From positions 155,698-219,697 of the forward strand of contig NZ_LR698973.1 in assembly GCF_902381825.1 (NCBI RefSeq): 64,000 bases of DNA, in the 5' to 3' direction. The position numbers were made by a program, and so were the translations under genes. This DNA is from Pseudocoprococcus catus. GTDB taxonomy: Bacteria > Bacillota > Clostridia > Lachnospirales > Lachnospiraceae. Shown here in pieces: positions 25,096 through 34,558 of this stretch. Each line of letters opens with the position of its first letter. Position 1 is the first letter of the stretch. The notes under the pieces were generated by a model that worked only from the letters and a program-made list of their open reading frames with translations, was not told the DNA's origin and did no database searches.

Positions 25096-26404
25096 GACCG
25101 GAGGTGACAGCTGTGATGACTTCCGTGATCCAGAAAGCATGCCATACACCGTTGACACCGAAGAAATGACTGAAGATAAAAGCCAGAGGAAGAATCAGGA
25201 CAATATATCTCATACAGGAGATAAGTAATGAGTGTATGCCCTTTCCCATGGCTTCCAGAGCACCTTCAGTGACGACGGATACTGCGGATACAGCGAATCC
25301 AATGCAGATAATGCGGAGTGCCCGGCGGCCTGCGACAATCGTTTCTGTATTATCGCTGAACAGATGAATCAGCTGATCCGGAACGGCCAGACATAAAACG
25401 GTTCCAGCCAGAAGAATCAATATAATGATATACAATGCAGTCTGATAGATGCTTCTGACACGGGATGATTCACGCGCACCGTAATTATAACTCATAATTG
25501 GACGCATGCCCTGAATCATACCATTAGCAGGAAGATACAGGAAACTTTGCAGTTTATAGTAGATACCAAGAACAAGCACTTGTGTATCTGAGAATGTGCC
25601 AAGGAGAATATTCAATGCAGAGATCAGGAATGAAGGCAGAGCCATATTCAAAGTAGCGGGAATGCCAATACCGTATAATCGTCTGCAGATATTTTTGTCC
25701 GGTTTGAAGTATTGCATTTTAAACTGAAGATTTAATGGTTTTATGCGGCTGGTCAGCAGGTAGATGCATAAACCGGTGGTCTGGCCGATACCGGTTGCCA
25801 GCGCAGCACCGCGAATCCCCATTTCAGGAAATGGGCCAATGCCGAAGATCAGCAGCGGGTCGAGGATAATATTGATCATACAGCTGCTTCCAAGGCTGAT
25901 CATAGATGTTTTCATACGACCCACGGACTGAAAGATCTTTTCAAAAGACAGTTCTGTTGTGTGGATCATCGAAAAGCAAAGGACGATAATACCATACTGC
26001 ATGCCATAAGCGATGACTGTTTCGTTGGAAGTAAACATATTCAGGAATGGCCGCATAAAGAGAATGCCGAAAACCATGAACAGTAGGCCGTGGCAGAGAT
26101 TCAGGAGAATTCCTTGAGATGCGGCAGATGACGCTGCGTCGCCTTTGCGGCTCCCGAGAAAGATGGCAATGACAGCATTGGTACCGACGCCGAAACCAAC
26201 TGCGATAGAATGCAGAAGATTCTGGACAGGGTAGACAAGGGAAATAGCCATCATTGCATCTTCGCTCATGCGTGCAACGAAAATACTGTCAACAATATTA
26301 TAGAGGGAATTGATGAGCATGGAAAGCATCATAGGGATACCCATACTCAGCAGCAGTGACAGAACAGGTTTTTCTTTCATATAAGAAGTATCGGCTGCAG
26401 TCAT
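25061..26404 (-). CDS. MATE-family efflux transporter
   Basis: Protein of 447 residues with about twelve membrane segments in two homologous halves. It has the MATE features GIPMMLSMLINSLYNIVDSIFV near the start, PVQNLLHSIAVGFGVGTNA, and the second-half counterpart GIPATLNMALPS. It exports drugs or metabolites with Na+ or H+. The start is ATG at 26404 with AAAGGAG before it; a longer frame from 26515 runs through a terminator hairpin and is rejected. It is convergent with, and overlaps, the Ig-like protein gene. Its leader carries a terminator at 26495-26553, so expression is probably controlled by attenuation. Confidence 0.9.
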   Translation of the reverse strand: MTAADTSYMKEKPVLSLLLSMGIPMMLSMLINSLYNIVDSIFVARMSEDAMMAISLVYPVQNLLHSIAVGFGVGTNAVIAIFLGSRKGDAASSAASQGILLNLCHGLLFMVFGILFMRPFLNMFTSNETVIAYGMQYGIIVLCFSMIHTTELSFEKIFQSVGRMKTSMISLGSSCMINIILDPLLIFGIGPFPEMGIRGAALATGIGQTTGLCIYLLTSRIKPLNLQFKMQYFKPDKNICRRLYGIGIPATLNMALPSFLISALNILLGTFSDTQVLVLGIYYKLQSFLYLPANGMIQGMRPIMSYNYGARESSRVRSIYQTALYIIILILLAGTVLCLAVPDQLIHLFSDNTETIVAGRRALRIICIGFAVSAVSVVTEGALEAMGKGIHSLLISCMRYIVLILPLAFIFSHFFGVNGVWHAFWITEVITAVTSGLIFYRQYRAIA

Positions 26405-26494
26405 ATTGAACTCCTTTCTGAGTGTGGTGTACAGCAGTGATTGAATCAGTGGAAAACTGCTCTGAAAATAGCTGCTGTGGTTGATAAGTGGTAC

Positions 26495-26553
26495 AAAAAA
26501 AGGACTAAAGATCACCAGTTTGTAAATCAGAAACTTGGAAAATCTATAGTCCT
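26495..26553 (-). terminator. Terminator hairpin inside the MATE leader (attenuator candidate)
   Basis: Read leftward, AGGACTATAGAT pairs with ATCTTTAGTCCT (one mismatch), enclosing an inner hairpin CCAAGTTT/AAACTGG, and is followed by seven T. It lies about 65-115 bases downstream of the promoter and 90 bases before the start codon, so it would stop transcription before the gene unless refolded. Confidence 0.75.
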
Positions 26554-26607
26554 ATACGACAAATATTCAGTATTTAATTTGCTCGCTGTGAATGCGAGAC
26601 TTGTAAA

Positions 26608-26636
26608 GTTATATCATTAAAAAGCTGCAATGTCAA
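26608..26636 (-). promoter_or_regulatory. Promoter for the MATE gene
   Basis: On the minus strand TTGACA (26636-26631), 17 bases, TATAAC (26613-26608). This gives a leader of roughly 200 bases. A CTCGC/GCGAG hairpin (26584-26597) follows the start point. Confidence 0.8.
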
Positions 26637-26790
26637 GTAGCTTCGTTGAAATTCATGGAGAAATTATTGGGAGTTAAGTCTTTGAAGAAGAATTAAAATT
26701 AGTTTTATTTTTAATTTGTTTTGTAAGCGGGCAATAATGTGATAAACTATAAGAAGCCTATTTATTCAGAAAGGTAGAGGTTTATTATAG

Positions 26791-28935
26791 ATGAAGACAT
26801 TGGTAATTGCAGAAAAACCTTCCGTAGGACGGGATATTGCCAGAGTATTGCAATGTACAAGAAACAGTCAGGGGGCGCTTGAAGGTGAGAAGTACATTGT
26901 GACCTGGGCTCTGGGGCATCTTGTAACCCTGGCAGATCCGGAGGGATATGATGCGAAGTATAAGTCATGGAGGGGCGAAGACCTTCCGATGATGCCGCAG
27001 CATTTTAAGCTTGTTGTGATTAAGCAGACACACAGACAATTTCAGATTGTGAAGAATCAGCTGCTGCGCAAAGATGTGGGGACAATTGTCATTGCAACAG
27101 ATGCCGGCAGGGAAGGTGAGCTGGTAGCCCGATGGATTTTGAAGATTGCCGGCAATAAGAAGCCGGTCAAGCGTCTTTGGATTTCTTCGGTAACGGATAA
27201 AGCGATTCGTGAAGGCTTTAAGAATCTGAAGGATGGCAGGGCTTATCTGAATTTGTATGCGGCGGCAGAGGCCAGGGCGGAAGCAGACTGGCTGGTGGGA
27301 ATGAATGGAACAAGGGCATTGACATGTCGTTACAATGCACAGCTTTCCTGTGGCCGCGTTCAGACACCGACATTAGCATTGATCGCATCCAGAGAGCAGG
27401 AGATCAAATCCTTTGTGCCTAAGAAATACTATACACTGACAACAGTGAGTCATGGTATGACATGGAACTGGCAGGATGGAAAGAGCGGCAGCAATCGCTC
27501 TTTTGATAGAGGTCGTATACAGTCTATTGCTGAAAAAGCGGAAAAAGATGAAATGGTGATCACGGATGTGCAGCGAACGGTTAAGAAGAGCTATTCACCG
27601 GGACTGTATGATCTGACAGAGTTGCAGAGAGATGCGAATAAGCGTTTTGGCTATTCAGCAAAAGAAACGTTAAACATTATGCAGCGGCTGTATGAGAATC
27701 ACAAGGTTCTGACGTATCCGAGAACAGATTCCCGATATATAGGCAAGGATGTGGCAGAAACTTTGAAAGAGAGACTGCAGGCCTGTGCCGTTGGACCGTA
27801 TAGGAAGGTGGCAGGGAAATTGCTTCTGCAGCCGATCAGGATGGACAAGCGTTTTGTGGATGACAGCAAAGTTTCAGATCACCATGCGATTATTCCGACG
27901 GAGCAGTTTGTACAGTTAGATCATATGTCTTCGGAGGAACGAAAGATTTATGATCTTGTTGTGAGGCGTTTCCTGGCGGTGCTTTATCCGCCGTGTGAGT
28001 ATGAGCAGATTAAGCTGACAGGCAGCTGTGCCGGAGAGAAGTGGACGGCCGGTAGCCGGATGATGAAAGAAGCCGGATGGCAGCAGGCTTATGAGTCAGA
28101 ATGGGAAGAAGAGGATGACGATTCACTTATGACTGTGACAAGTATGCCAAAACTTGAAAAGGGCAGAAAAGATACAGTGATGCGCCCGAAGGTGAGTGAA
28201 GGCCAGACAAAACCGCCTGCTTATTATAATGAGGGAACACTGCTGACAGCAATGGAGAAAGGAAATCTCGGAACAGTTGCAACGAGAGCGGATATCATTG
28301 ACAAGTTATTTAACAGTTTCCTGATGGAGAAAAAGGATAAGGATATCCGAGTGACTTCCAAGGGACGTCAGCTGCTGGGGCTTGTGCCGGAGGATTTGAA
28401 GAAACCGGAATTAACAGCGGACTGGGAGAAAAAGCTGTTGGCTATTTCAGAGGGGCGCTTGAAGAAAGATGTCTTTATTTCTGAAATCCGAGGTTACACA
28501 GAAGAGATTGTCAAGGAGATTGCCGGTGGAGAGGGGCAGTTTCGACATGAGAACCTGACGAATCATCTGTGTCCGAATTGCGGCAAGCGGATGTTGTCTG
28601 TACAGGGAAAAAACAGCAAAATGCTTGTCTGCCAGGACAGAAGTTGCGGATACAGGGAGAGTATTGCAAGAAAGACTAATGCCAGATGTCCGAAATGTCA
28701 CAAGAAGATGGAAATGTACGGCAAGGGCGATGCGCAGACTTTTGTATGTACTTGCGGTTATAAGGAAAAGCTGTCTGCTTTTCAGAACCGGCGGAAGAAA
28801 GAGGGGGCCGGTGTCAGCAAGCGAGATGTTCAGCAGTATATGAAGCGGCAGCAGAAAGAGGCGAATGAACCGATTAATAATGCGTTTGCAGCAGCATTTG
28901 CCAAATTGAATTTAGAAACCAAAGAGGGAGAATAA
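26791..28935 (+). CDS. topB: DNA topoisomerase III
   Basis: Protein of 714 residues, a type IA topoisomerase that relaxes and decatenates DNA. The Toprim domain opens with IAEKPSVGRDIA and has ATDAGREGEL. The active-site Tyr lies in VLTYPRTDSRYI (about residue 310). The C-terminal region carries two zinc-ribbon motifs: CPNCGKRM with CQDRSCGY, and CPKCHKKM with CTCGY. GAAAGGTAGAGG precedes the ATG. The TAA overlaps the next ATG (TAATG), so the ATP-grasp gene is translationally coupled. Confidence 0.95.
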   Translation: MKTLVIAEKPSVGRDIARVLQCTRNSQGALEGEKYIVTWALGHLVTLADPEGYDAKYKSWRGEDLPMMPQHFKLVVIKQTHRQFQIVKNQLLRKDVGTIVIATDAGREGELVARWILKIAGNKKPVKRLWISSVTDKAIREGFKNLKDGRAYLNLYAAAEARAEADWLVGMNGTRALTCRYNAQLSCGRVQTPTLALIASREQEIKSFVPKKYYTLTTVSHGMTWNWQDGKSGSNRSFDRGRIQSIAEKAEKDEMVITDVQRTVKKSYSPGLYDLTELQRDANKRFGYSAKETLNIMQRLYENHKVLTYPRTDSRYIGKDVAETLKERLQACAVGPYRKVAGKLLLQPIRMDKRFVDDSKVSDHHAIIPTEQFVQLDHMSSEERKIYDLVVRRFLAVLYPPCEYEQIKLTGSCAGEKWTAGSRMMKEAGWQQAYESEWEEEDDDSLMTVTSMPKLEKGRKDTVMRPKVSEGQTKPPAYYNEGTLLTAMEKGNLGTVATRADIIDKLFNSFLMEKKDKDIRVTSKGRQLLGLVPEDLKKPELTADWEKKLLAISEGRLKKDVFISEIRGYTEEIVKEIAGGEGQFRHENLTNHLCPNCGKRMLSVQGKNSKMLVCQDRSCGYRESIARKTNARCPKCHKKMEMYGKGDAQTFVCTCGYKEKLSAFQNRRKKEGAGVSKRDVQQYMKRQQKEANEPINNAFAAAFAKLNLETKEGE

Positions 28936-30128
28936 TGAATTTTGTATTTGTATCACCACAGTTTCCAGCATCTTACTGGAATTTTTGCAATCGATTAAAA
29001 CAAAGAGGTGTTACCGTCCTTGGACTCAGTGATGCGCCTTATGATTCTCTGCCGGAGCAGGTCAAGAACAGCCTGACGGAGTATTACCGCGTAGACAGCA
29101 TGGAAGATTATGACCAGATGGTGCGTGCAATGGGATATTTTACGCATCAGTATGGTAAGATTGATTGGTTGGAGAGTAATAATGAATACTGGCTGACGCA
29201 GGATGCCAGACTGCGCACGGATTTTAATATCACAACAGGTATGAAGAGTGAGCAGGTAGCGAATGTCAGAAGAAAGTCGGCAATGAAAGCCTTTTACAAG
29301 AAGGCCGGTGTACCGACGGCGAGATATCATATGGTTTCTTCTCTGGAGGAAGGTCTTGCGTTTGCGGAGAAAGTCGGGTATCCGGTATTTGTTAAACCTG
29401 ACGCTGGTATGGGGGCAGAGGAAAGCTATAAGCTGTCCAATCCGGATGAAATGCGTTATTTCTATGAGACAAAGTCGGATGTTGATTATATTATGGAGGA
29501 ATTCATTACAGGTGATATCTGGTCTTATGATGGTATTTCAGACAGCAAAGGTGACATTATTTTTGAGACAACCGTATCATGGCCAAGAAGTGTAGCGGAT
29601 ATTGTCAATAACAAAGATCATCTGTCTTACTATACGGCCAATATGCTGCCGGAAGATCTGAGAAGAGCCGGAAGGGCAACTGTTAAGGCTTTTGATGTGA
29701 GAAGCCGTTTCTTCCACCTGGAATTTTTCAGACTTCTGGATGATAAAGAGGGACTGGGCAAAAAGGGAGATATTGTTGCTCTGGAAGTGAATATGCGTCC
29801 GGCGGGCGGATGGACACCGGATATGTATAATTATGCCAATAGCGTGGATGTGTACAGTATCTGGGCAGATATGGTGGTCTATGATAAAACATATGTTGAT
29901 CTGAACCAAAGAAAATACTTTGCCGTTTATGCAGGACGCAGAAATGGAAAGAATTATATCCATACACCTGAAGAAATCCGGGAACGCTATCATGATCAGA
30001 TTGTGATGGATGAAGATATTCCGGAGATTATTTCCGGGGCAATGGGCGACCATATGTGGACGGCAAGACTGGATACAGAGGAACAAAAGGACGAATTTAT
30101 TGACTTTGTACAGGCTACATGGCAGTAG
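28935..30128 (+). CDS. ATP-grasp domain protein
   Basis: Protein of 397 residues. The N-terminal ~110 residues form a pre-ATP-grasp domain (FVFVSPQFPASYWNFC). The ATP-grasp core follows with VGYPVFVKPDAGMGAEESYKL, YIMEEFITGDIWSYDG and a metal-binding ALEVNMRPAGGWTPDM (about residues 280-296). Such enzymes join a carboxylate to an amine or thiol using ATP, but the substrates cannot be told. It is coupled to topB by TAATG and followed 16 bases later by the MIF-like gene, a metabolic-looking unit. Confidence 0.8.
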   Translation: MNFVFVSPQFPASYWNFCNRLKQRGVTVLGLSDAPYDSLPEQVKNSLTEYYRVDSMEDYDQMVRAMGYFTHQYGKIDWLESNNEYWLTQDARLRTDFNITTGMKSEQVANVRRKSAMKAFYKKAGVPTARYHMVSSLEEGLAFAEKVGYPVFVKPDAGMGAEESYKLSNPDEMRYFYETKSDVDYIMEEFITGDIWSYDGISDSKGDIIFETTVSWPRSVADIVNNKDHLSYYTANMLPEDLRRAGRATVKAFDVRSRFFHLEFFRLLDDKEGLGKKGDIVALEVNMRPAGGWTPDMYNYANSVDVYSIWADMVVYDKTYVDLNQRKYFAVYAGRRNGKNYIHTPEEIRERYHDQIVMDEDIPEIISGAMGDHMWTARLDTEEQKDEFIDFVQATWQ

Positions 30129-30143
30129 AAGGGAAGGACAGAT

Positions 30144-30500
30144 ATGCCTTTTATACGGACAACGACGAATGTGAACCTGGCAGTGGATCAGGAAAAGCGC
30201 CTTAGAACAGGAACAGCAGAGCTTGTCAGAGATATTTTGAATAAGGACCCGATCAGAATGATGACAGCCTATGAGGGAAATATTCATCTTTGCCGCGGCG
30301 GCGATGACAGGCGGAATGTGCCGACAGCATTTGTAGAGTGTAAGTTTTTTGGCGGCGGCGGATATGAGGTGTTTGAGGCCTTTGACAAGGCGATGCATGA
30401 ACTTTACAGAAATGTATTGTCTATTCAGCCGCAGGATTTGTATATCAAGTACGAGGTTATTTATGGCTGGGGTGAACCGGCAAAGATTTTTAAAATATAA
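30144..30500 (+). CDS. MIF-like tautomerase family protein
   Basis: Protein of 118 residues. After removal of Met it begins with Pro (PFIRTTTNVNL), the catalytic N-terminal proline of the tautomerase/MIF superfamily. The length and the C-terminal DLYIKYEVIYGWG match the MIF strand YINYYD region. Members tautomerise phenylpyruvate-type keto acids in vitro; the physiological role in bacteria is unclear. AAGGACAG precedes the ATG. It is adjacent to ATP-grasp and patatin-like genes and probably co-transcribed with them. Confidence 0.7.
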   Translation: MPFIRTTTNVNLAVDQEKRLRTGTAELVRDILNKDPIRMMTAYEGNIHLCRGGDDRRNVPTAFVECKFFGGGGYEVFEAFDKAMHELYRNVLSIQPQDLYIKYEVIYGWGEPAKIFKI

Positions 30501-30531
30501 TTAAGGACAACAATACGAAAAGAGTGATGCA

Positions 30532-31395
30532 ATGCTTGACATTAATGTGAAAGATGTGAGCCTGGTTCTTGAGGGCGGAACATTTAGAACAGTATTTACA
30601 ATGGGCATCCTGGACGCTTTTTTGGATGAAGGCATCATGATGCCGCATATCAGCGGGGTATCAGCAGGTATTACTTATGCCGGATCTTATATCTCTCAGC
30701 AAAAAGGGAGAAATATTCAGATATTAAAAAAATACCGTCATGATAAAAGATATATGGGAGTCCGAAACTTCCTGACAGACAGAAGTATTTTCGGTTTGAA
30801 ATTTGCTTATGATACCCTGGTTAATGAATTGGAGCCTATGGATTGGGAGATTTTCAGGGCTTATAAGGGAACGATGGCTGTCGGTGTGACCAATGCTCGG
30901 ACGGGTCAGATTAACTATATGGATGGTTTGAGGATGGATAAGAGCTGCCGAATGTTGCAGGCAACCTGTGCAATCCCGCTGCTCTTTCCGGCAATAGAGA
31001 TGGATGGACAGTATTATTATGACGGCGGTGTATGTGAACCGATTACGATACATAAGGCAGAGGCGGATGGCTATCGCAGACATATTATTATTTTGACCAG
31101 AGATAAAACATACGTTAAAGAAAAGAGTCAATCCAATGAATTTGCCGCGAAGGTGCTGAAGCGCCGTTTCCCGAATATGGTAAGACCGCTGCTTGAAAGA
31201 CATGATTATTATAATGAGGAAGTAGCTTATTGCAATGAATTGGAAGCGAAAGGGCAGGCATTATTGTTTCGCCCGGATTACCCATTAGTCAGCATGGAAA
31301 AGAATATCGATAAGCTTCAGGAAGGCTATGATATGGGATATCGACAGGCAATGGCACGCATGGTGGAGATTAAGGCTTTTTGCGGATTGAATTAG
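30532..31395 (+). CDS. Patatin-like phospholipase
   Basis: Protein of 287 residues with the patatin catalytic dyad: oxyanion-type glycines in LEGGTFRTVFTMGIL, nucleophile Ser in GVSAG (GXSXG, about residue 44), and Asp in YYDGGVCEPI (about residue 164). Close relatives are the YjjU-type patatins of Bacillota. It would hydrolyse acyl esters of lipids in the cytoplasm; there is no signal peptide. AAAAGAGTG lies upstream of the ATG. It lies 31 bases after the MIF-like gene. Confidence 0.88.
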   Translation: MLDINVKDVSLVLEGGTFRTVFTMGILDAFLDEGIMMPHISGVSAGITYAGSYISQQKGRNIQILKKYRHDKRYMGVRNFLTDRSIFGLKFAYDTLVNELEPMDWEIFRAYKGTMAVGVTNARTGQINYMDGLRMDKSCRMLQATCAIPLLFPAIEMDGQYYYDGGVCEPITIHKAEADGYRRHIIILTRDKTYVKEKSQSNEFAAKVLKRRFPNMVRPLLERHDYYNEEVAYCNELEAKGQALLFRPDYPLVSMEKNIDKLQEGYDMGYRQAMARMVEIKAFCGLN

Positions 31396-31458
31396 AAGCA
31401 TCAGTATTTTATTGCATTTCATAAAAGCAGTGAGGCATAACAGGGAGGATCAAAGCGT

Positions 31459-32295
31459 ATGAGGATCGGATTAATTTCGGATTTACATATTGATATCAAT
31501 AAGGATTATCCGATTGTGGAACTAACGGCAGAAACCGCTGCGGAACAAATGACAGACGTATTGGTGATCGCCGGCGATATCAGTGAGACACAGAACCAGA
31601 CATTGCAGGCGATAGAGCGACTGCAGTCATTATGTGAGTTCCCTGTTTATTATGTGCCGGGCAACCATGATATGTGGAACAAGAACTGCCCTGAGTGTAC
31701 AACGGAAGAAATTGATCGCATTTATAGAGAGGATCTGCGATGCTTATCAGGTAAGCCGGTTATTCTGGAGAAGGATGGCAGGCAACTGGCTCTGGTGGGT
31801 GATGTGGGCTGGTATGATTATTCCATGGCATCACCGGAATATTCAAGAGATGTTCTGGATGGTATGATGATGGACGGGAGAACATGGCAGGATAAATTGT
31901 ACAATCAGTGGACGGAGGACAATCAGAAACAGATGTTCCGGTGTCTGAAACAGTTGGAGAAACAGTTGAAGGATTGCGGCAGTCTGCCGGTTCTTGCAGT
32001 CACACATATGCTGCCGGTAAAGGATTTCTGCGTTCCTGAGAAGCCGGATGGCATCAAATGGGGGTTCTTTAATGCTTTTCTTGGCAGTACGGCACTGGAG
32101 GAACTCTACAAAAAGTATCCTGTGAGATATGCAGTCTGCGGTCATGTGCATTATCGAAGTACCGTGGAGAGAGATGGTATCAGACATATTTGTCCATGTC
32201 TGGGGTATCATACGGAATGGCCGCTGTATCATCTGGCAGATGACCGTGCACAAACGCATATCAGAGATGCACTGTATATTCTTGAAACACCATAG
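31459..32295 (+). CDS. Metallophosphoesterase
   Basis: Protein of 278 residues with calcineurin-like phosphoesterase motifs in order: ISDLHID (6-12), VIAGDISE (~37), VPGNHDMW (~72), THMLP (~185) and CGHVHYRS (~228). These bind two metals and cleave phosphate esters; the substrate is unknown. Ribosome site GGGAGGATC before ATG 31459. It sits between the patatin gene and deoC, transcribed the same way. Confidence 0.9.
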   Translation: MRIGLISDLHIDINKDYPIVELTAETAAEQMTDVLVIAGDISETQNQTLQAIERLQSLCEFPVYYVPGNHDMWNKNCPECTTEEIDRIYREDLRCLSGKPVILEKDGRQLALVGDVGWYDYSMASPEYSRDVLDGMMMDGRTWQDKLYNQWTEDNQKQMFRCLKQLEKQLKDCGSLPVLAVTHMLPVKDFCVPEKPDGIKWGFFNAFLGSTALEELYKKYPVRYAVCGHVHYRSTVERDGIRHICPCLGYHTEWPLYHLADDRAQTHIRDALYILETP

Positions 32296-32349
32296 ACAGC
32301 GGATCAGAGAGTGTAGCAGATACATAAAGACAAAAGAGGAGGAGATAGA

Positions 32350-33012
32350 TTGGACATTATCAGCAGAAAAGAAATACTGCAGCATGTGGATCATACATTA
32401 CTTGCACCCACTGCAACGTGGGAAGAACTGCAGATATTGTGTGATGAGGCAATCAAGTACGAGACGGCTTCAGTGTGTGTGCCGCCGAACAGAGTTAAGC
32501 AGGTCAAAGATTACCTTTGCGGGCGTATGGCAGTTTGTACGGTTGTCGGATTTCCGAATGGCTATCACACAACGGCGGTCAAAGCGATGGAAACAGAAGA
32601 AGTATTGGATCGTGGTGCCGATGAGGTGGATATGGTCATCAATCTGGGCTGGGTCAAAGAAAAAAGATTTCATGATGTCCAGACAGAGATTCATACACTG
32701 AAGGATATTTGTGATGATAAGATTCTGAAGGTTATTGTTGAGACTTGTTTTCTGACTGAGGAAGAGAAGATAAAAATGTGTGAAGTGGTGACCGAGGCCG
32801 GTGCGGATTTCATCAAAACATCTACCGGCTTTGGAAGCGGTGGTGCAACTTTTGAGGATGTGGCGCTCTTTGCCGCACATGTTGGAAAAAATGTCAGGAT
32901 CAAGGCAGCCGGCGGTATTGGCAGTTTTGAGGATGCAAAGCATTTCCTTGAGCTTGGTGCATCAAGACTCGGGACAAGCAGGCTGATTAAAATTATGGAA
33001 CTAGGTCAGTAA
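32350..33012 (+). CDS. deoC: Deoxyribose-phosphate aldolase
   Basis: Protein of 220 residues, normal for DeoC, which splits 2-deoxyribose 5-phosphate into glyceraldehyde 3-phosphate and acetaldehyde. The Schiff-base Lys lies in [10 protein letters not shown] (about residue 156). [14 protein letters not shown] is the N-terminal family mark, and IKAAGGIG holds the second Lys. The start is TTG 32350, 8 bases after GGAGG. It stands alone rather than with nucleoside transport genes and is followed by a terminator at 33079-33124. Confidence 0.95.
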   Translation: MDIISRKEILQHVDHTLLAPTATWEELQILCDEAIKYETASVCVPPNRVKQVKDYLCGRMAVCTVVGFPNGYHTTAVKAMETEEVLDRGADEVDMVINLGWVKEKRFHDVQTEIHTLKDICDDKILKVIVETCFLTEEEKIKMCEVVTEAGADFIKTSTGFGSGGATFEDVALFAAHVGKNVRIKAAGGIGSFEDAKHFLELGASRLGTSRLIKIMELGQ

Positions 33013-33078
33013 CGCATAGAGGTCCTGGAGATGTACGCTTTGTATGCAGGATTGAGATATATGCGGAAAGAAAAATAT

Positions 33079-33124
33079 AAAACCGGACAATAGCTGTCGA
33101 TTGACAGCTGTTTTGTCCGGTTTT
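33079..33124. terminator. Bidirectional terminator between deoC and the M42 peptidase
   Basis: AAAACCGGACAA pairs with TTGTCCGGTTTT with an inner AGCTGTC/GACAGCT hairpin. A and T tails on both sides suit two converging genes. Confidence 0.9.
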
Positions 33125-33151
33125 ACCAACAACCGATATCGGCGATGGGAA

Positions 33152-34177
33152 TTAGTCCAGATACGCTTTTAATAATTCAAAAGTATTGCGCACACCTTCA
33201 ATGTGTGAACGTTCATAACCATGGGAAGCATAGACACCCGCACCGATCAGGGCATGGCGGATATCATAGCCTGCGTCAAGGGCAGCGTCTGCGTCTGAAC
33301 CGTAATGAGGATAGATATCAATCGCAAAGTCAATGCCCTGTTCTTCTGCTGCGGCCACCAGTGCAGATACGGTTGCGTAGTGGTACGGACCGTGGCTGTC
33401 TTTGGCACAGATGGATACCTGACGTTCCGTACAGTTGAGGCCTTCACCTACACAGCCCATATCGACAGCAAGTACTTCACTGACAGGTGCCGGCAGGTAA
33501 GAGCAGCCGTGGCCGACTTCTTCAAAAACAGAAATGTGCTGGTAAATACGGCGCTCAGGGACGATGTCCTGTTCCTGAAGATAGTTGGCATATCCCATGA
33601 GAATGGCAACACTCAGCTTATCATCAAGAAAACGACTCTTGATATAGCCGGAATCGGTAATACGTGTTCGCGGATCGAAGCAGACAATATCACCGGTTCG
33701 GATGCCGAGGGCTTCAACGCCTTCTTTGTTGTAGACATCCTCATCCAGGACAACTTCCATTGTATCGAAGGATCGCTTTGTATCATTGTATTCGCCGTTG
33801 ACATGGATAGAGGCATCGATCAGCTGGAAAGTACCATCATAGATTCTGCCGCTGCGGGTATAGATACGGCAATTTTCACCCTCTGTATTGTTGGGATTCA
33901 ATCCGCCAAGAGGCGTCAGCTTCAGACGGCCGTTACTTTTGACGGTGTGAACCATTGCACCAAGGGTATCCATGTGGGCGGTCAGGAGAATGGCATCCTC
34001 TTCGTTCTTGCCGCCCAGATCGATGAAGATACCGCCTTTAGCTGTTTGTACCGGTGCATAGCCCATTTTCTTGTAGACATTCATGACGTGTTCAGCTGCA
34101 TATTCCGTAAAGCCGGTAGGACTGTCGATGGCAGTCAGACCTTTTAACTGTTCTAAGATAAAATCTATTTCGTTCAT
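33152..34177 (-). CDS. M42-family (glutamyl) aminopeptidase
   Basis: Protein of 341 residues. The two-metal M42 peptidase pattern is present: ILLTAHMDTLGAMV (metal His and Asp), VSVFEEVGHG with the catalytic Glu pair, VLAVDMGCVGEG, and a C-terminal ASHGYERSHIEG. Members are large multimeric shells that trim peptides. Start ATG 34177 follows GGAGG; a TTG six bases upstream is less likely. It is read leftward, convergent with deoC. It is probably cytoplasmic, with no signal peptide. Confidence 0.88.
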   Translation of the reverse strand: MNEIDFILEQLKGLTAIDSPTGFTEYAAEHVMNVYKKMGYAPVQTAKGGIFIDLGGKNEEDAILLTAHMDTLGAMVHTVKSNGRLKLTPLGGLNPNNTEGENCRIYTRSGRIYDGTFQLIDASIHVNGEYNDTKRSFDTMEVVLDEDVYNKEGVEALGIRTGDIVCFDPRTRITDSGYIKSRFLDDKLSVAILMGYANYLQEQDIVPERRIYQHISVFEEVGHGCSYLPAPVSEVLAVDMGCVGEGLNCTERQVSICAKDSHGPYHYATVSALVAAAEEQGIDFAIDIYPHYGSDADAALDAGYDIRHALIGAGVYASHGYERSHIEGVRNTFELLKAYLD

Positions 34178-34390
34178 AATCAACCTCCAGATTGTTTTTT
34201 TTCATTATAGCATATATTTCTCATAAAAAGAAAACCAGTATACGTTTCAGAACAAAATATGATATAATGATTTTGTTTTGTAGAATACGCCGCAGGGACA
34301 GAATAGTGTATATTTTGAAAGCCGGCGCTGCCGCAGATAGAAAATACAGTATATTTTTGAAGGCGGCTTTTAAGAATTACAATAATTTAT

Positions 34391-34530
34391 GTAACTGTTC
34401 AGAACTAACCTCCAAAATGCTACGCATTTCGTCGGTGTGGCGTATCCGCCAAATAAAATTTCAAAACAGTCTTAAAAATGCAAGCATTTTATACCTGTTT
34501 TTGAAATTTTGCTTGGCTCTGAATAGTTAC
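34391..34530. repeat. Palindromic 140-bp element (MITE-like) upstream of map
   Basis: The ends GTAACTGTTCAGAAC and GCTCTGAATAGTTAC are a 15-base inverted repeat with two mismatches. Inside are a second long imperfect repeat (GCCAAATAAAATTTC with GAAATTTTGCTTGGC) and smaller hairpins, AAATGC-TAC-GCATTT and AAAATGC-AA-GCATTTT. No transposase lies in it. The flanking 34178-34558 region has no supported gene: a 130-residue frame at 34192-34584 runs through the repeats and lacks a ribosome site. Confidence 0.7.
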
Positions 34531-34558
34531 AAATTTATAATGAAAGAAGATAAGAAAC

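Noticed and set aside
33305..34147. 280-residue frame on the plus strand opposite the M42 peptidase
   Set aside because: Antisense shadow of a well-recognised gene; no ribosome site or family features.
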